Assembly: GCA_033439265.1 (NCBI GenBank)
Contig: JAVTVX010000005.1
Location: 4,660,001 to 4,724,000 of the forward strand
DNA length: 64,000 nucleotides
Direction: 5' to 3'
DNA from: Dillenia suffruticosa
Lineage: Eukaryota > Streptophyta > Magnoliopsida > Dilleniales > Dilleniaceae
Shown piece after piece: positions 25,438-36,825 of the stretch (position 1 is its first letter; each line of letters opens with the position of its first letter). The notes below the pieces were generated by a model. It ran no database searches and had not been told where the DNA came from. It worked only from the letters and a program-made list of their open reading frames with translations. Made by a program: the position numbers and the translations under genes.

Positions 25438-25792
25438 CAAATAAAAAAATAAAAAATATATATATTTTTTAATTTTTTGTGGGTAAATCTTAGGAAAATT
25501 AATGTTTGAAAACTATTTTTAAAAGAAAAATATTGTTTTGAGTGTATCCAAAAGTCAATACTTGAGTATAAAGGATAAAAATGATTATTTTTTGTTGGTC
25601 TTCCTGTGTTTTGCTGTTCTTGGCATTCTATAAAGAAACCACTGCAATTGGGTTAATTTTAATTTTTTGTAAGCTGAAATCCAATTTTAGGTTAAGGTCA
25701 AAACCCTAAAACATAGAAATTAGAAGTTGCACATTCCGAAGAAATATATCACTCTGACTAGGTTTAACTTAATCAAACATTCTTCTTGTTTT

Positions 25793-26392
25793 AAAAATAT
25801 ACCACACAGGAGTATAACACAGGAATATTCCGAAGAAATATTTATTTTCTCATCATTTTCCATAATTTTTCATAAAAACTAAAAAAAAAAAATTTAATAT
25901 TCATTTTCTTCTAAAACATTTTGTTTTGGGGCTTTTTCTTAAAATATTTTTGAAGTCCTGATGGGTAGAATTATAATTTTTAAAATTTTGGGGCAAAAAA
26001 TATAATTTTTAAAATTTAAATATACCACTCTGACTAGGTTAGCCATTGATAATTGTTTACTAACCTCTGAATTAACAATTGCTATTGAAAATCTAAACCT
26101 CCAAGTTAGCTATTGATTATTATTACCCAATTTCGGGTCAGTTATTATCTATTGAATACATAACCTCCATGTTAGTGATCGATTATTATAACATAATTTT
26201 CTAGTAGGCCCAAAGTTTAAAAAGAAATGTTTTATTAGTCCGTTTACTCCGATTAGAAGGCACTTTAATTGTATAGCTACTCAAAACAAAACCTCCCTAC
26301 TGTTATTCGAAAGTCTGACTAGGTTTTAAAAATATTTCTTCGGAATCATTCAACACTCTGACTAGGTTTTAAAAATATTCCTGTGTTACAAT
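25793..26392. mobile_element. About 600-bp insertion with inverted-repeat ends
   Basis: Compared with the 3' flanks of copies 4 (23.4 kb) and 11 (45.3 kb), which run without interruption from TTTAACTTAATCA to the ATTGCTAGCC region, this flank carries an extra block. Near its left side is AACACAGGAATATTCCGAAG; near its right side are the inverted forms ATTTCTTCGGAAT and AATATTCCTGTGTTA. A MITE-like or foldback element is the likeliest reading; no target duplication was fixed. Confidence 0.45.
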
Positions 26393-26546
26393 TGCTAGCC
26401 CACAGAAAAAAAAAAGGAATGCAATAATGAGAAAATAAGCATAAAGAGGAAAATTTGGTATTATTGTATGAGTACATCCAAAGGTATGCTTCCTCAAAAA
26501 TGTAGGGTTAGGGCTAATATCTATGGGGTTATGATAGGCATTGCAA

Positions 26547-26988
26547 CTACTCCTCTTTGCACCTGTAGATGCATGAGTAATTGTAGCATTCTACACTGAT
26601 TAATTGCTTACAAGCAGGAGGAATATTGGAAGCAGGATTAACACACATCTTGAGGTCCTGCTTGCAATATCCTTTGATAAAGATCCTCACTGACTCATTG
26701 GGCACAGTCTCTGGACTCCGCACTGCTTCGCTTGCCTCACCACTCAACATTAAACCTGCGACCAAATCCATATTCTTCTTGTTATTTCATTTATGTCAAA
26801 AGACACTAAAAATAATTAATAATTACTATAATTTTCTTAGTAAAATCATTAGGGAACATGGCAGAATTTTTGAAAATGCAATATGTTTTTAAATTCTGTC
26901 TAGCAGATGAGAGAGAGAGAGACTTACCGGATGTCCCTAATAAAAGCATGGCGAAAAAGGCCAACTTGATGAAGGGAAGTTTCTCCAT
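26547..26988 (-). CDS. Secreted six-cysteine peptide (copy 5)
   Basis: Exons 26928-26988 and 26547-26755 encode 89 residues. The signal peptide is MEKLPFIKLAFFAMLLLGTS. The intron is a normal GT-AG one (CCG|GTAAGT, CGCAG) followed by a short CU tract. The pro-region SGEASEAVRSPETVPNESVR leads to cysteines C-x6-C-x10-C-x7-C-x4-C-x3-C ending YRCKEE. Closest relatives are copies 11 and 3. A TATA-like CATAAATA lies at 27121-27128, about 135 bp upstream, beyond a long (TA)n run. Module M3 is on its 3' side, separated by a 600-bp insertion. The reading frame is intact and both splice sites are good, so this is the best candidate for a functional gene of the GT-donor group. Function is unknown. Confidence 0.78.
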
Positions 26989-27038
26989 TGCTTGGAATGA
27001 CTTTGTTATGGTGTGTGTATTATATGTTAGGACTTGCA

Positions 27039-27041
<3 letters not shown>

Positions 27042-27081
<40 letters not shown>
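27042..27081. repeat. (TA)n microsatellite between copy 5 start and its TATA box
   Basis: About 40 bp of pure TA. A second (TA)n run lies at 27402-27441. The sequence between the two is missing from the sister gene at 45.9 kb. Confidence 0.95.
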
Positions 27082-27085
<4 letters not shown>

Positions 27086-27401
27086 TTTACAGAATTACTT
27101 TTTCTTGTGGTGATTTATTGTATTTATGGTACTAATTAATTAATTAAATCTTCATATATAAATATAGAAATCAATGAGATTTTCCTTTGTTGCTCAGTAG
27201 ATATATAATTTTTTTTGGGAAGATGGGGTTCTTCCTTTTTTTTTTTTTTTTATAAAGAGAATTTGATAAATATTTTCTACTTCCTATTCGTTACAAATTT
27301 TTCTACAACTTTATATTCTTCATAATCCATTCCTCACATTTTTGGGAAAAAATTATTTTCTTTTATCTCCATTTTTTGATATTCAAATTTGAGTCTCTCC
27401 C

Positions 27402-27441
<40 letters not shown>
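27402..27441. repeat. (TA)n microsatellite, second copy
   Basis: About 40 bp of TA repeats upstream of copy 5, the likely partner for the deletion seen at 46.0 kb. Confidence 0.95.
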
Positions 27442-27443
<2 letters not shown>

Positions 27444-28238
27444 TTATCAAAGGCTTTCTCAAGTAACGTTTGTACTTAGTTAAACTTATTGTAGGAAAAA
27501 ATGAGAATAATATTTAGGGATAATTTTTATTCTACGGACATAAATTAGTTAATGGGTTAATTCTGCCTATATTAAATTCACCTTTGTTACCAAAGTCCTC
27601 ATTTATATATATAGAGTTACATACCAAACAGAGTAATTGTTTAATTTAATTAAATTTATTAGCAATAAGTTATAGGTATTTTGAGTATTCATTATATACA
27701 TTAATGCAAATAAAAAACTGATGGAACTATGTAGGAACAGACCATGTGCAAATTAGTCTTACCCATTTTTTAACTTTGCATGTTATATTTTTTCTAATCT
27801 AATCATGATTTTTTTTTCATATTTAATTTTATTTTTCTGACTAAAAGCAGAAGAGTATAGATTGGCTAGGTTGTAAAGAATCGGAAACAAAAAAATGAAA
27901 ATAGATACGAAACGATAGAATACAGGAAATAGAAACGTATGAGAAACCATAAATATGAAAAATATCAAAAGTTGCGCGTAAATATTAATTATTTTATAGC
28001 AATAATAGAATAGTTATATTTTATAATAATAATTTAAAATGATCAAATATATAATCATTAACCATAAAACAAATAAAATAATTCAATAAATAAATAATTC
28101 ATTAAACATGAGAAGATATATAAATATCTAAAATATAAGAATTTTTGTATAAATATTAAATAATTTAACGTGTCGAACTCTTTCGTAAACAAAAATATTA
28201 ATATTAAGAAATTTCTGTATATCAAAAAGAGAAGATAC
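27442..28238. other. AT-rich spacer; left part of duplicated block A
   Basis: No gene. Near-identical sequence restarts in copy C at about 54527 (CAGACCATGTGCAAATTAG) and a diverged form is in copy B at 46.0-46.8 kb. Together these define the left side of the duplication. Confidence 0.5.
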
Positions 28239-28241
28239 TTA

Positions 28242-28528
28242 GTGCCCGTTTGGTAGGGCATTTTTTTGGCTTTTCTGCTTCTTATAAAGAGAAGCAAAAA
28301 TTAATAGATTTTAAAATTAAATTAAAAATTGTTTGGTATTTTTACTTTTAAAAATAAACTGATTTTATAAATTTTGAAATAATGTTAAAAGTTAAAAGTT
28401 AAAAATTAAAGTTAAAAAGAAAGAGAGGACATAAGGTAAATAAATTTATGATATGGATATATTTAGAATTTCATATCTTTTAAGTGAGGATATAAATGGA
28501 ATAAAAGGAAATATATTTCCTAAAAAGC
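28242..28528. mobile_element. Possible Tourist-like insert in block A
   Basis: Starts GTGCCCGTTTGGTAGGGC, a sequence typical of plant DNA-transposon ends, and is flanked by TTA on both sides. Block B at 46800 runs straight through (GATACTTACTATGG) without it. Block C has it at 55019-55320. The right terminal inverted repeat is not convincing. Confidence 0.4.
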
Positions 28529-28739
28529 TTATGGATAGTTATTTTGATCCGTAACTAATATTTTTTTATGTGTTCACAATTATAAGTTGTTTATATAGTT
28601 TTAGACAACTACTAGTCTAAATATTAAATTTGTATTAAGAAAGTTTTGCACTATATATAAGGTTTGTCCAGCGCAGATACATATACGATGTTATTGGTGG
28701 GGCAATGTTGTAATCGTCCATCCATATAAATAATGTGAT

Positions 28740-29076
28740 AACGTCGTGACTATAGCAAAATTTTCACATTGGCTACCTTTGTTGCCTCGGCACTCAAAAT
28801 TAATCATGTAACCATATTTTTTTTACAAAAAATTAGAAAACTAGCCGTATCTGGATTCGAACCTTGGTCTGAAATCCTAGCTTTGAATTCAAACACGGCC
28901 ATTTTTCTGATTTTTTTTTTTCATTTTATTCTTTTAAAACATGCCATGAATATTAGAGTTAAGTTGAAATGAAAGAATTTAACTTAATATTGTTTACTTT
29001 GGGAGCGAGACTTTCGATATGCAACGAATAAAGGCATTACCAAAAAAGCCAACTTGATGAAGGGAAGTTCCTCCAT
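28740..29076 (-). pseudogene. Decayed cysteine-rich peptide gene (copy 6, block A)
   Basis: Exon 1 (about 29016-29076) reads MEELPFIKLAFLVMPLFVAY but its donor is lost (ATCGAAAG). The downstream relic 28740-28812 reads LILSAEAT, the first residues of an exon 2, and then ends without cysteines; its acceptor is also changed. Copies in the same state are in blocks B and C, so it died before the duplications. Confidence 0.65.
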
Positions 29077-29696
29077 TGTTTGAAATGACTTTGTCATAGG
29101 TTTTTTTTTTCTTTTTTTTTTTTTTTGACATAAGAATCTCAAAAACTGTAAAAATACACACGTTCACAAAGTTTTGAACACTAGATCTAAGGGAAGTCAC
29201 CTGAGGTGGAGTTATTTATCACTTGGATATCCCTGTAAGGACTTATCATAGTATTGTGCATTGTATACGAGGACTTGCTTTTTCTTTTTTCCCCTTTTTT
29301 GATGATTCTAGCATTTATTCCACAAAATCTTTTAATATGAATATGGAAATGGCAAGAATTTCCTATAATAGCATCCAATAAAAGTTTTACTATTTCCCTT
29401 CTATCAAGAATTTGTTAACTATTTTCTACTTTCCAGTTGTTATAAATTCTCTTCTACCAACAATATACAAAATTAAATTTTATTCTATAGTAGCATTTGG
29501 ATCAGGTTTATCTTTACTAGCGATTATGTTAGAAGAGTTTAGATTTTCGAGTTTTTACCATCTCCAAAGAAAAGGGAAAGTAATATAACCTTTTCAATTT
29601 TTGAGTTCTTTTCGTTTTGGATTCAAATCTATGAGAAAAAAAAAAGTAAAAGGAAGAATATTAAGCGTAAAAGAGCAAAATTTATTATTATTGGAA

Positions 29697-29730
<34 letters not shown>

Positions 29731-29812
29731 TATGTGATTACAAAGATTCAAAGAGATCTCAGAAAAACACATAAATAATAATTTTTTTTTTATCATTTGA
29801 GTATCCAAAATA
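29077..29812. other. Spacer with ATT microsatellite
   Basis: AT-rich. Contains poly-T runs (29101-29125) and an (ATT)n run (29698-29730), both kept in block C. No gene seen. Confidence 0.5.
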
Positions 29813-30368
29813 TTAGATCAAGCATGAATAGGCGCAATTGTGGAGATGACATTCTTTGTCGATCATCTTCTTGCAACCCGGAAGAGCGGGAGGGATACAG
29901 TCCCTGATTTGATTGCAGTGTCCTACGATAAACACCCTTACTAATTGATCGGACGCCCTTATTAATTGATCGGGCTGAGGCTCTGGACTTTGAACTCCCT
30001 CTTTTGCTTCTGCACTCAAAATTAAACCTGCAATCAAATTCAAATATATAAATATATATTGTGATTTCATTTTTGTGGAAGAGTAATGCCCAGATGTTCA
30101 AATAAATTATGATTTGACAAATTAAATTTTTCATTTTTTGTGATAAGCAATAAATTTTGACTAATTTTTAGTTAAATATTTGATTGAATCTGTAAAAACT
30201 GATTTGTTAAAAATATATTTTATTTTTTAATTTGTCGATTTTGTCATTTTATTTTAATTTGGTTAATGATTAGAGAGGGAGAGAGAGAGAGAGAGAGAGA
30301 AACTTGCCTGGTATAACAAACAAAAGCATTGCGAGAAAAGCCAACGTGATGAAGCGAAGTTTCTCCAT
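29813..30368 (-). CDS. Secreted six-cysteine peptide (copy 7, block A)
   Basis: Exons 30308-30368 and 29813-30027 encode 91 residues. The signal peptide is MEKLRFITLAFLAMLLFVIP. The intron has the ideal GC-type donor CAG|GCAAGT followed at once by a CU tract, and acceptor TTGCAG. Cysteines are spaced C-x5-C-x7-C-x7-C-x4-C-x3-C, ending YSCLI. The pro-region holds a tandem duplication, DQLIRAS then DQLVR, absent from the block B gene. Exon 2 is identical to that of the block C gene at 56600. TATAAATA is at 30465-30472. The frame is intact and likely functional; role unknown. Confidence 0.78.
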
Positions 30369-30464
30369 TGTTTGGAATGATGGTCGTTTATCTGAGGACT
30401 TTCTTTTTTCTTTTTCTTTTTGCTTTTCTTTTACAGAATTACTTTTCCTTTTGGTGTTTAATTG

Positions 30465-30472
30465 TATTTATA
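30465..30472 (-). promoter_or_regulatory. TATA box of copy 7
   Basis: TATAAATA about 97 bp upstream of the ATG, conserved in blocks B (50718-50725) and C (57252-57259). Confidence 0.6.
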
Positions 30473-30539
30473 GAATTAATCAACCAAATTTTCAGACACA
30501 AATATGGAAACCCAACAAGAACTTCCTGTCTTGTACACA

Positions 30540-30541
30540 GT

Positions 30542-30581
<40 letters not shown>

Positions 30582-30990
30582 TTATTTATTTATTTATTTA
30601 TATATATATTTATTTGGAAAGAGCACTATTTTTCTATGTAAAAAATATTTAAGTAATTATTTATTTATTTATTTATTTTAATCAGTATAATATAGCATAA
30701 ATTGAAACATGACTCAATTGAACTCAATAATGTTAGAAACGGATTAATTGAAATATGATTCCGGATATTAGTTATAAAAATAATGAACTCATATACTTCC
30801 TAAAAATATTTTAATAAAAATTAAAATGATATATAATGGTAATTTTTTATTAAATGGACATAAATTGGGTTAGTGAATTATCCTATATTCTATTTAATAT
30901 TTAATGCAAATATATATATCATAGTTTATTTTAAGAGTTGAATATAGTCGTGGTGCGCATATTACACCTTCGCACCACACCCTCTGATAG
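30540..30990. other. TA/TTTA microsatellites and AT-rich spacer
   Basis: A (TA)n run at 30542-30577 and TTTA repeats at 30578-30600 and 30659-30680, then AT-rich sequence shared by blocks A, B and C. No gene. Confidence 0.6.
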
Positions 30991-31005
30991 TGTCCTTATA
31001 TTTCA

Positions 31006-31037
31006 CTTGATCTTAGCCAAAAGGCCGAGAAAGGTAT
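31006..31037 (-). pseudogene. U2 snRNA 5'-end fragment, block A
   Basis: On the minus strand, ATACCTTTCTCGGCCTTTTG followed by GCTAAGATCAAG, the first 32 nt of U2 snRNA. The match ends abruptly at AAG. It is flanked by GTGTCCTTATATTTCA (30990-31005) and GTGTCCTTTATATTTCA (31039-31055), direct repeats of about 17 bp. The unoccupied site is at 51232-51248. It is an inserted fragment, not a working snRNA gene: nothing after nt 32 is present. Confidence 0.8.
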
Positions 31038-31329
31038 GGTGTCCTTTATATTTCATACACTAATCTCTATCCAACTTCATGTTTTGTTCTATCTTTGACA
31101 GAATTCTGTCCTCATGAATACTCCAATTGGAATGCTCTTTTTCAAAATATAAAATTATACTATTATTGTTAAATTATTCTTAAAGTGTTATTGAGCAAAT
31201 TAAAAGCATCGGTAAAAAAATTATTGTATAAGTTTCCTATGTGCCAGTACTTTTCTTTTCATTTTTCATTTTTTTTTTATATTTCATGTGTATTGGAGGT
31301 GGGTTTGTTTCACAGTTAAATTGCGCTGT

Positions 31330-32180
31330 CAACTCAAATAGAGAATCAGTACAGATGTGTCTACTGAGCCTTTGTAGATGGAGACCTACAAAATACCTGC
31401 TGAAGGTGATCCAACGGAGGAACCTCTGATGTTCAAGTCAGAAAGACATATAAGAGAGAGAGAACAGTCCATAAAGATGTTTAAATTTACCCTATGTAGT
31501 CTCTAAGTAATATGTGTATTTAATGTCTAAAGAGCATATCAGGTGGGTTATCTCTGTTCAATATATATAGCAAGTGTATACAATGGCAAGTCTCTTGCTG
31601 TAGTATAAAAATCTTAATTATCTTATGGAGAGATTGTTGGAAATTTTTTGAGAGTACACGGATTGTAGTCAAAGATTTTTAAAAGATTTAAGATCTTATG
31701 AAATTAAGATAAATTCAAATTGTCAAGAAAATTTCCTTCCTTATTGGACAAGATTACTCTTAAAATTAGGAAAAATTTAAATTTTGGATAATTATGATCT
31801 TGATTTGCTTGACAGAAATGTTATCTAGTGGGAGACCATTTGGTAGTAGCTGAGAGATTAACCCAGAATATGTGCTGAGTAGTGGTCGAGAGTGTTCAAA
31901 CGAGCACCTATTCGGTCGTCTTAGGTGTTTATTGGGAGACCCCTTGGTGATATGTGGGTTTGGTGATTATGGACTGTTAGCCCCGGTTGTTTGAGCATTG
32001 CACCATTTGTTTTCTTTTTTGGTATTATACCAACCAGTATCCAAAATCATATTCTTATTAATTTGGTCCGAAACTTGCAGTAATCCATTTAAGGTGCTTC
32101 CCTCCCAACGTAGACCGTTTCATGCCCAAGTCGCAAGTCGAATTCAGAAATTTGGTTAAAAGATCTAGTACAACATCTCA
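31330..32180 (-). mobile_element. Probable gypsy-type solo LTR, block A
   Basis: On the minus strand the block starts TGAGATGTTGTACTAG, holds a TATATATTGAACAGAG promoter-like site near 31560, and then GACTTGAACATCAGAGG with a run of C/T-rich sequence, the arrangement of the R region of plant gypsy LTRs. A GCGC...CTGTGAAAC motif follows, resembling a decayed primer-binding site. No internal region is attached. Copies are in blocks B and C. Borders are approximate. Confidence 0.5.
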
Positions 32181-32738
32181 TTAAGCCAACTAACGGTTAA
32201 TACTATTTGTTCAAAATGTAAAAGTACGGAGATATATTTTACTTAAATTATTATTAATTTTTTTCTTTTTCTTAACTCGTTCAACCAAAAAATATGAAAA
32301 TAAATAAATAAATAAATAAATCGTAGCATGGTGCTTATTTCTTTTATTTTTTTATCACAAGATTGGATAAGTGAGTTATGATCATTAGGCTGTCCTTGCA
32401 TATAGGGGTGAGCATTCGGTTAAATAATATCGAAATGATTAAAATTAGAATAACCGATTTAATTTAATTATATAATTTTCATAACCATAATTTAACTGAA
32501 TAAATTAAAAACCGATCGCTTATTTATTCGAATTAGGCGATTAATTCGATTCGATTATTCAAATTAATCAAATTATTGAATCTTTTACTATATATTTTTA
32601 TATCAATTTGTGGTTATAACATAAAATTTTAAATTTTAAAATTTACTTATAACTTTAATTCATCAAATGTAACTTTATAAATTTCAAACAAAATTAATAA
32701 AATATAAATTTTAAAATTTACTTATAGCCTTGAATCTC

Positions 32739-33199
32739 TCACTTTGCTATTTCGCAAAAAGCGTAGCAACCCCAGCGACACACATTTTCTTATAAAGATA
32801 TTCGCAAGTAGAAGGAGGCACGTATTTTTGACAATTGGCGTCGTCACCACCTTTGCAACCTCCTATGAAAGTCCAAGCCAGCCTCTTAATTGATGCATAA
32901 GGATCGTCGAACTTTGGACTTTCCACTGGTGGTTCTCTTGCCTCACCACTCTTCGTCACACCTGTAACCAATTTGTTTCTCATCATACTAATTAAATTCT
33001 ATTAGAGCTAAAAAAAGTTAAATAATGGTGTTCGATCAAATTGATTTTTTCAAAAAGAAAACACAAACCAATCACCACTTTGGATATTTCTGTTACTGAA
33101 TTTTTTTTTTAATCTTGGTTACTAAGTTTTTCAATCTAATACATATATATCACTCATGTGGAGGGAGGAGGGAGGGAGGGAGGGAGGGAGAGGGAGAGA

Positions 33200-33233
<34 letters not shown>

Positions 33234-33296
33234 GGAAAATGCCATGAAGAGAATGGCTGCTAAGAAAGCCAGATTGACGAAGGACAACTTCTCCAT
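32739..33296 (-). pseudogene. Frameshifted cysteine-rich peptide gene (copy 8, block A)
   Basis: Exon 1 (from 33296) reads MEKLSFVNLAFLAAILFMA with no clear GT or GC donor. Exon 2 starts at 32961 after TTACAG and reads VTKSGEAREPPVESP with cysteines C-x7-C-x8-C-x7-C, then a 1-nt deletion in a C-run near 32770 shifts the frame (VAGVATLF). The block C copy keeps the C-run and reads through C-x4-C-x3-C to EIAK and a stop. This represents a third subfamily of the array. The intron contains a (GGGA)n run. Confidence 0.7.
33161..33197 (+). repeat. (GGGA)n run with G-quadruplex potential
   Basis: At least five consecutive GGGA units followed by GA repeats, in the intron of copy 8. Four or more G3 tracts with one-base loops meet the usual G-quadruplex pattern. 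Confidence 0.75.
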
Positions 33297-33299
33297 TCC

Positions 33300-33950
33300 T
33301 TGAAATGACTTTGTTATCGGAGGGTGTTATGACTTGCTTTTCTTGTTTTGGGAGAGTTCGGCAATATCCAAATCTTACAGATCTTATTGGAAATATTAAA
33401 TTTTCCCATATATTGTCCACATTTTAATGGTAGGTATCTTTTTTGGAATAACACTACTTTTCTTTAAAGAGAAATTGTTCTACGTAAGATAAGACGAGAT
33501 AAAAATAGAAAAGAAATTGTAACTCACATCAACATCTTTATATGCTAGCGGCATTGTCTCTTAAATTCTCCCCAAACCTGTACTTATATATATTAGAATA
33601 GAAAGGAAAATTTTCAGTTTCCCTCTATAGTTTACTACTAATTATTTTTACCAATAAAATTTTAATGGGTAGTTTTTTGATTTTAAATGATTTTAATTTT
33701 AAACGGTTTTGATTTTAGTTGTAAAACTGAAATTATAAAAGATAAAAAATAAATATAGTTATAAATATTTTTTTCTTTGTTTTTGTAATACCATTAACAT
33801 TGAAATTTCTCTAAGTACAAAGTCGCCTGAAATGAATGTAATGCTTGGGAACATTAGTGATTAGTAATCTTTTCAAATAAATAAACTTATAATAGAATTA
33901 TAATTTTAATTTATTTGATAAAAACGAGATTAACCCGCCAGTTGAAATGG
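33300..33950. other. AT-rich spacer, no gene
   Basis: Upstream flank of copy 8. No TATAAATA at the normal distance was found. AT-rich sequence leads into retroelement sequence. Confidence 0.4.
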
Positions 33951-36125
33951 TTCGACTCTCGACCCACAAACATTCTATTGGTCAGTTCATTGATTGAACC
34001 TTATGGTACATGGCCCTAAACCTATTGCCAAAAGATCAAAACTTTACCCTGGGTCCACTAAGTCAAGCTCATCAAACCAACTCCATCCAAAGCTCCTCGG
34101 TCATCGTAGTTCTCGGTACTCAACCTTCTTGGTCACTTGTCTTATCGGTGAATACATCTAACAATTATAATTCACTCGACCAGAGGATAAGCACAACTTG
34201 AGATGATTCAAGAAAGAAGTAAGTCTTTAAGTGAATTCAAACTTTCCTTACGCGGATGGAAAATTTTCCTACTCCAATACAATCTCGTGGAACAAGTAAA
34301 CATGTCTTAACAGATAGTCCTGATAAGGTATGAAGCTCTCACGGTAGCCGGAACTTTCCCCTTTCAATGAGATAGTGTATCTCCAATAGACTTTTGACTA
34401 TAGTTCCTACAATCTTGGAAATTCACAATGATCTCTCCACATGGAAATTAGGATTTCAACATCCCCAATGCTTTATGAAACTTTTCAATAAGAACCACGG
34501 ATATATAATTACAATATCAACCACCTCCTAGGTAAGTTCTCTTGGAACTCTGCACTTAAAATATATCGGCAACATATAGTCGAGACACATTTCTTCTCAG
34601 TCTGGTTTTAATATTCTAAAATCATTTTTTTTTTTACTTGAGTGTCGAAATCTTCCTGGCAGAAACACCCTCCGACAATATTTGTAGGTTTCATCCCATA
34701 CGGAGTATTGAATTACCCCTCAATTTGGGACTCCAACTCAAACAAACAGTCTATATCTATGGAGAAAATCCGCCTCCATTAGATTGGCACTGTTCGTGGG
34801 AACAGACTAAAAAGAAACTTTTTCTCAATCTAGATCTCCAACATAGTTGCAATAATGTTGCAAAAAAGGAAAAGATCACCTATCGGCTTCAATGATGACA
34901 AATTAATTAGAGTTTTGCTAGATCACCATGTAGTTCCAGCAATCTCAGAAATTCTCAATGAGATGGAATAAGATAACATATCTTAACAGACACTCCTGAT
35001 AAGGTATGAAGCTCTCACAATAGCGGGAACTTTCCCCTTTCAACGAGATGGCGTATCTCTGATAGACTTTTGACTATTACTTCCCATAATTTTGGAAATT
35101 TTCAATGATCTCTCCGCATGAAAATTCGGATTTCAACACCTCCAAATCTTTACAAAACTTTTTAATAAGAACCGCGGATATATAATCACAATAGCAGCCA
35201 CCTCCCAGGTAAGTTCTCTTGGAACTCTACACTTAAAATATATTGGCAACATATAGTCGAGACACCTTTCTTCTCAATCTGTTTTTAATATTCTAAAATC
35301 ATTTTTTTTTACTTAAGCGTCAAAAATCTTCCCAACAGAAACACCCTCTAACAATATTTGTAGGTTTCATCCCATACGGAGTATCGAATTACCCCTAAAT
35401 TTGGGACTCCAACTCAGACAAACAGAGTCTGTATCTATGGAGAAAATCCGCCTCCATTAGATTGGTATTGTTCGTGGGAACAGACTAAAAAGAAACTTTC
35501 TCTCAATCTAGATCTCCAACACAGTTGCAATAATGTTGCAAAAAAGAAAAAGACCGCCTATCGGCTTCAATGATGACTAATTAATTAGAGTTTTGCTAGA
35601 TCACCATGTAGTTCCCGCAATCTCGGAAATTCTCAATGATCTCTCCACATGGAAATTAGGATTTCAACATCCCCAATGCTTTACAAAACTTTTCAATAGG
35701 AACCACGGATATATAATCACAACATCAGCCACCTCCCAGTTAAGTTCTCTTGGAACTCTGCACTTAAAATATATCGACAACATATAGTCGAGACACATTT
35801 CTTCTCAGTCTGTTTTTAATATTCTAAAATCATTTTTTTTACTTGAGCGTCAAAATCTTCCTAGCTGAAACACACTCCGGTAATATTTGTAGGTTTCATC
35901 CCATACGGAGTATTGAATTACCCCTCAATTTGGGACTCCAACTCAGACAAACAGAGTCTGTATCTATGGAGAAAATCTGTCTCCATTAGATTGGCACTGT
36001 TCATGGGAACAGACTAAAAAGAAACTTTCTCTCAATCTAGATCTCCAACACAGTTGCAATAATGTTGCAAAAAAGGAAAAGACCACCTATTGGCTTCAAT
36101 GATGAGAAATTAATTGGAGTTTCGC

Positions 36126-36498
36126 TAGATCACCATGATCCTCTTGTTATTACGACGGAGATCGGTTCATACACAGTTAGGAGAATTCTTGTCGACCAAG
36201 GTACGGGTCGTGACCTCCTTCACTAGGACGGTTTTCAACATATGGGTTTCGTCCCTACGAACCTACAACTTCAGATGGTTCTAATAAGGGGACTCTTTGG
36301 TGAATCGTTATGCCCAGAAGACACTAAAGCACTCCTAGGAACCTTGGGGACTCCTCCCAATCAAGTCATCTCTGTAGTCACATTTAGTGTAATCAAATCC
36401 CCTTCTCCTTACATTACCATCCTCGGTCATCCCAGTCTGAACACCCTGGAGGCGTTACCGAGCTCTAAGTACATGAAAGTCAAATTTAGAATAGCATA
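36126..36498 (+). pseudogene. gypsy protease-region fragment
   Basis: Reads RRILVDQGTG, where plant gypsy proteases have LVD-T/N-G-S, then HMGFVPTNLQLQ and ITILGHPSLNTLEALPSSKY, matching the ILGRPTLN region that follows the protease in this group. The DQG catalytic triplet and a stop near 36224 indicate decay. Confidence 0.65.
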
Positions 36499-36825
36499 GG
36501 TTATTGGAACCCTCAATTGCGACCCTACATCTCAATCACATCCATCTGGAGCAAACAAAGAAAGCTTCTCAATAGAAAGGCCAAGTTTAGAGACGATCCC
36601 ATACCAATAAATAGACCCCAATCTGTCGAAAAGGTGGAAGAGGGATACCTCGGGCCAAGTAATCATATGGAGCATCGAACTCACAAATTTGACATTGACT
36701 ATCAACCAAGACCCGTGATGAAGAGACTAGTTCTCGCCGATTTCATTCTCAAGTGCATGATCCTATACTACGATGAACAAACAACCGGCAATCCTAAAGA
36801 AGAGCATACATTAATGCCCTAGATA

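Noticed and set aside
28845-28900. tRNA gene suggested by GGTTCGAATCC on the minus strand
   Set aside because: A good B-box but no A-box or stems; at most a SINE relic.
31006-31037. Functional U2 snRNA gene
   Set aside because: Only nt 1-32 are present; the Sm site and later stems are missing and there is no snRNA promoter element in place.
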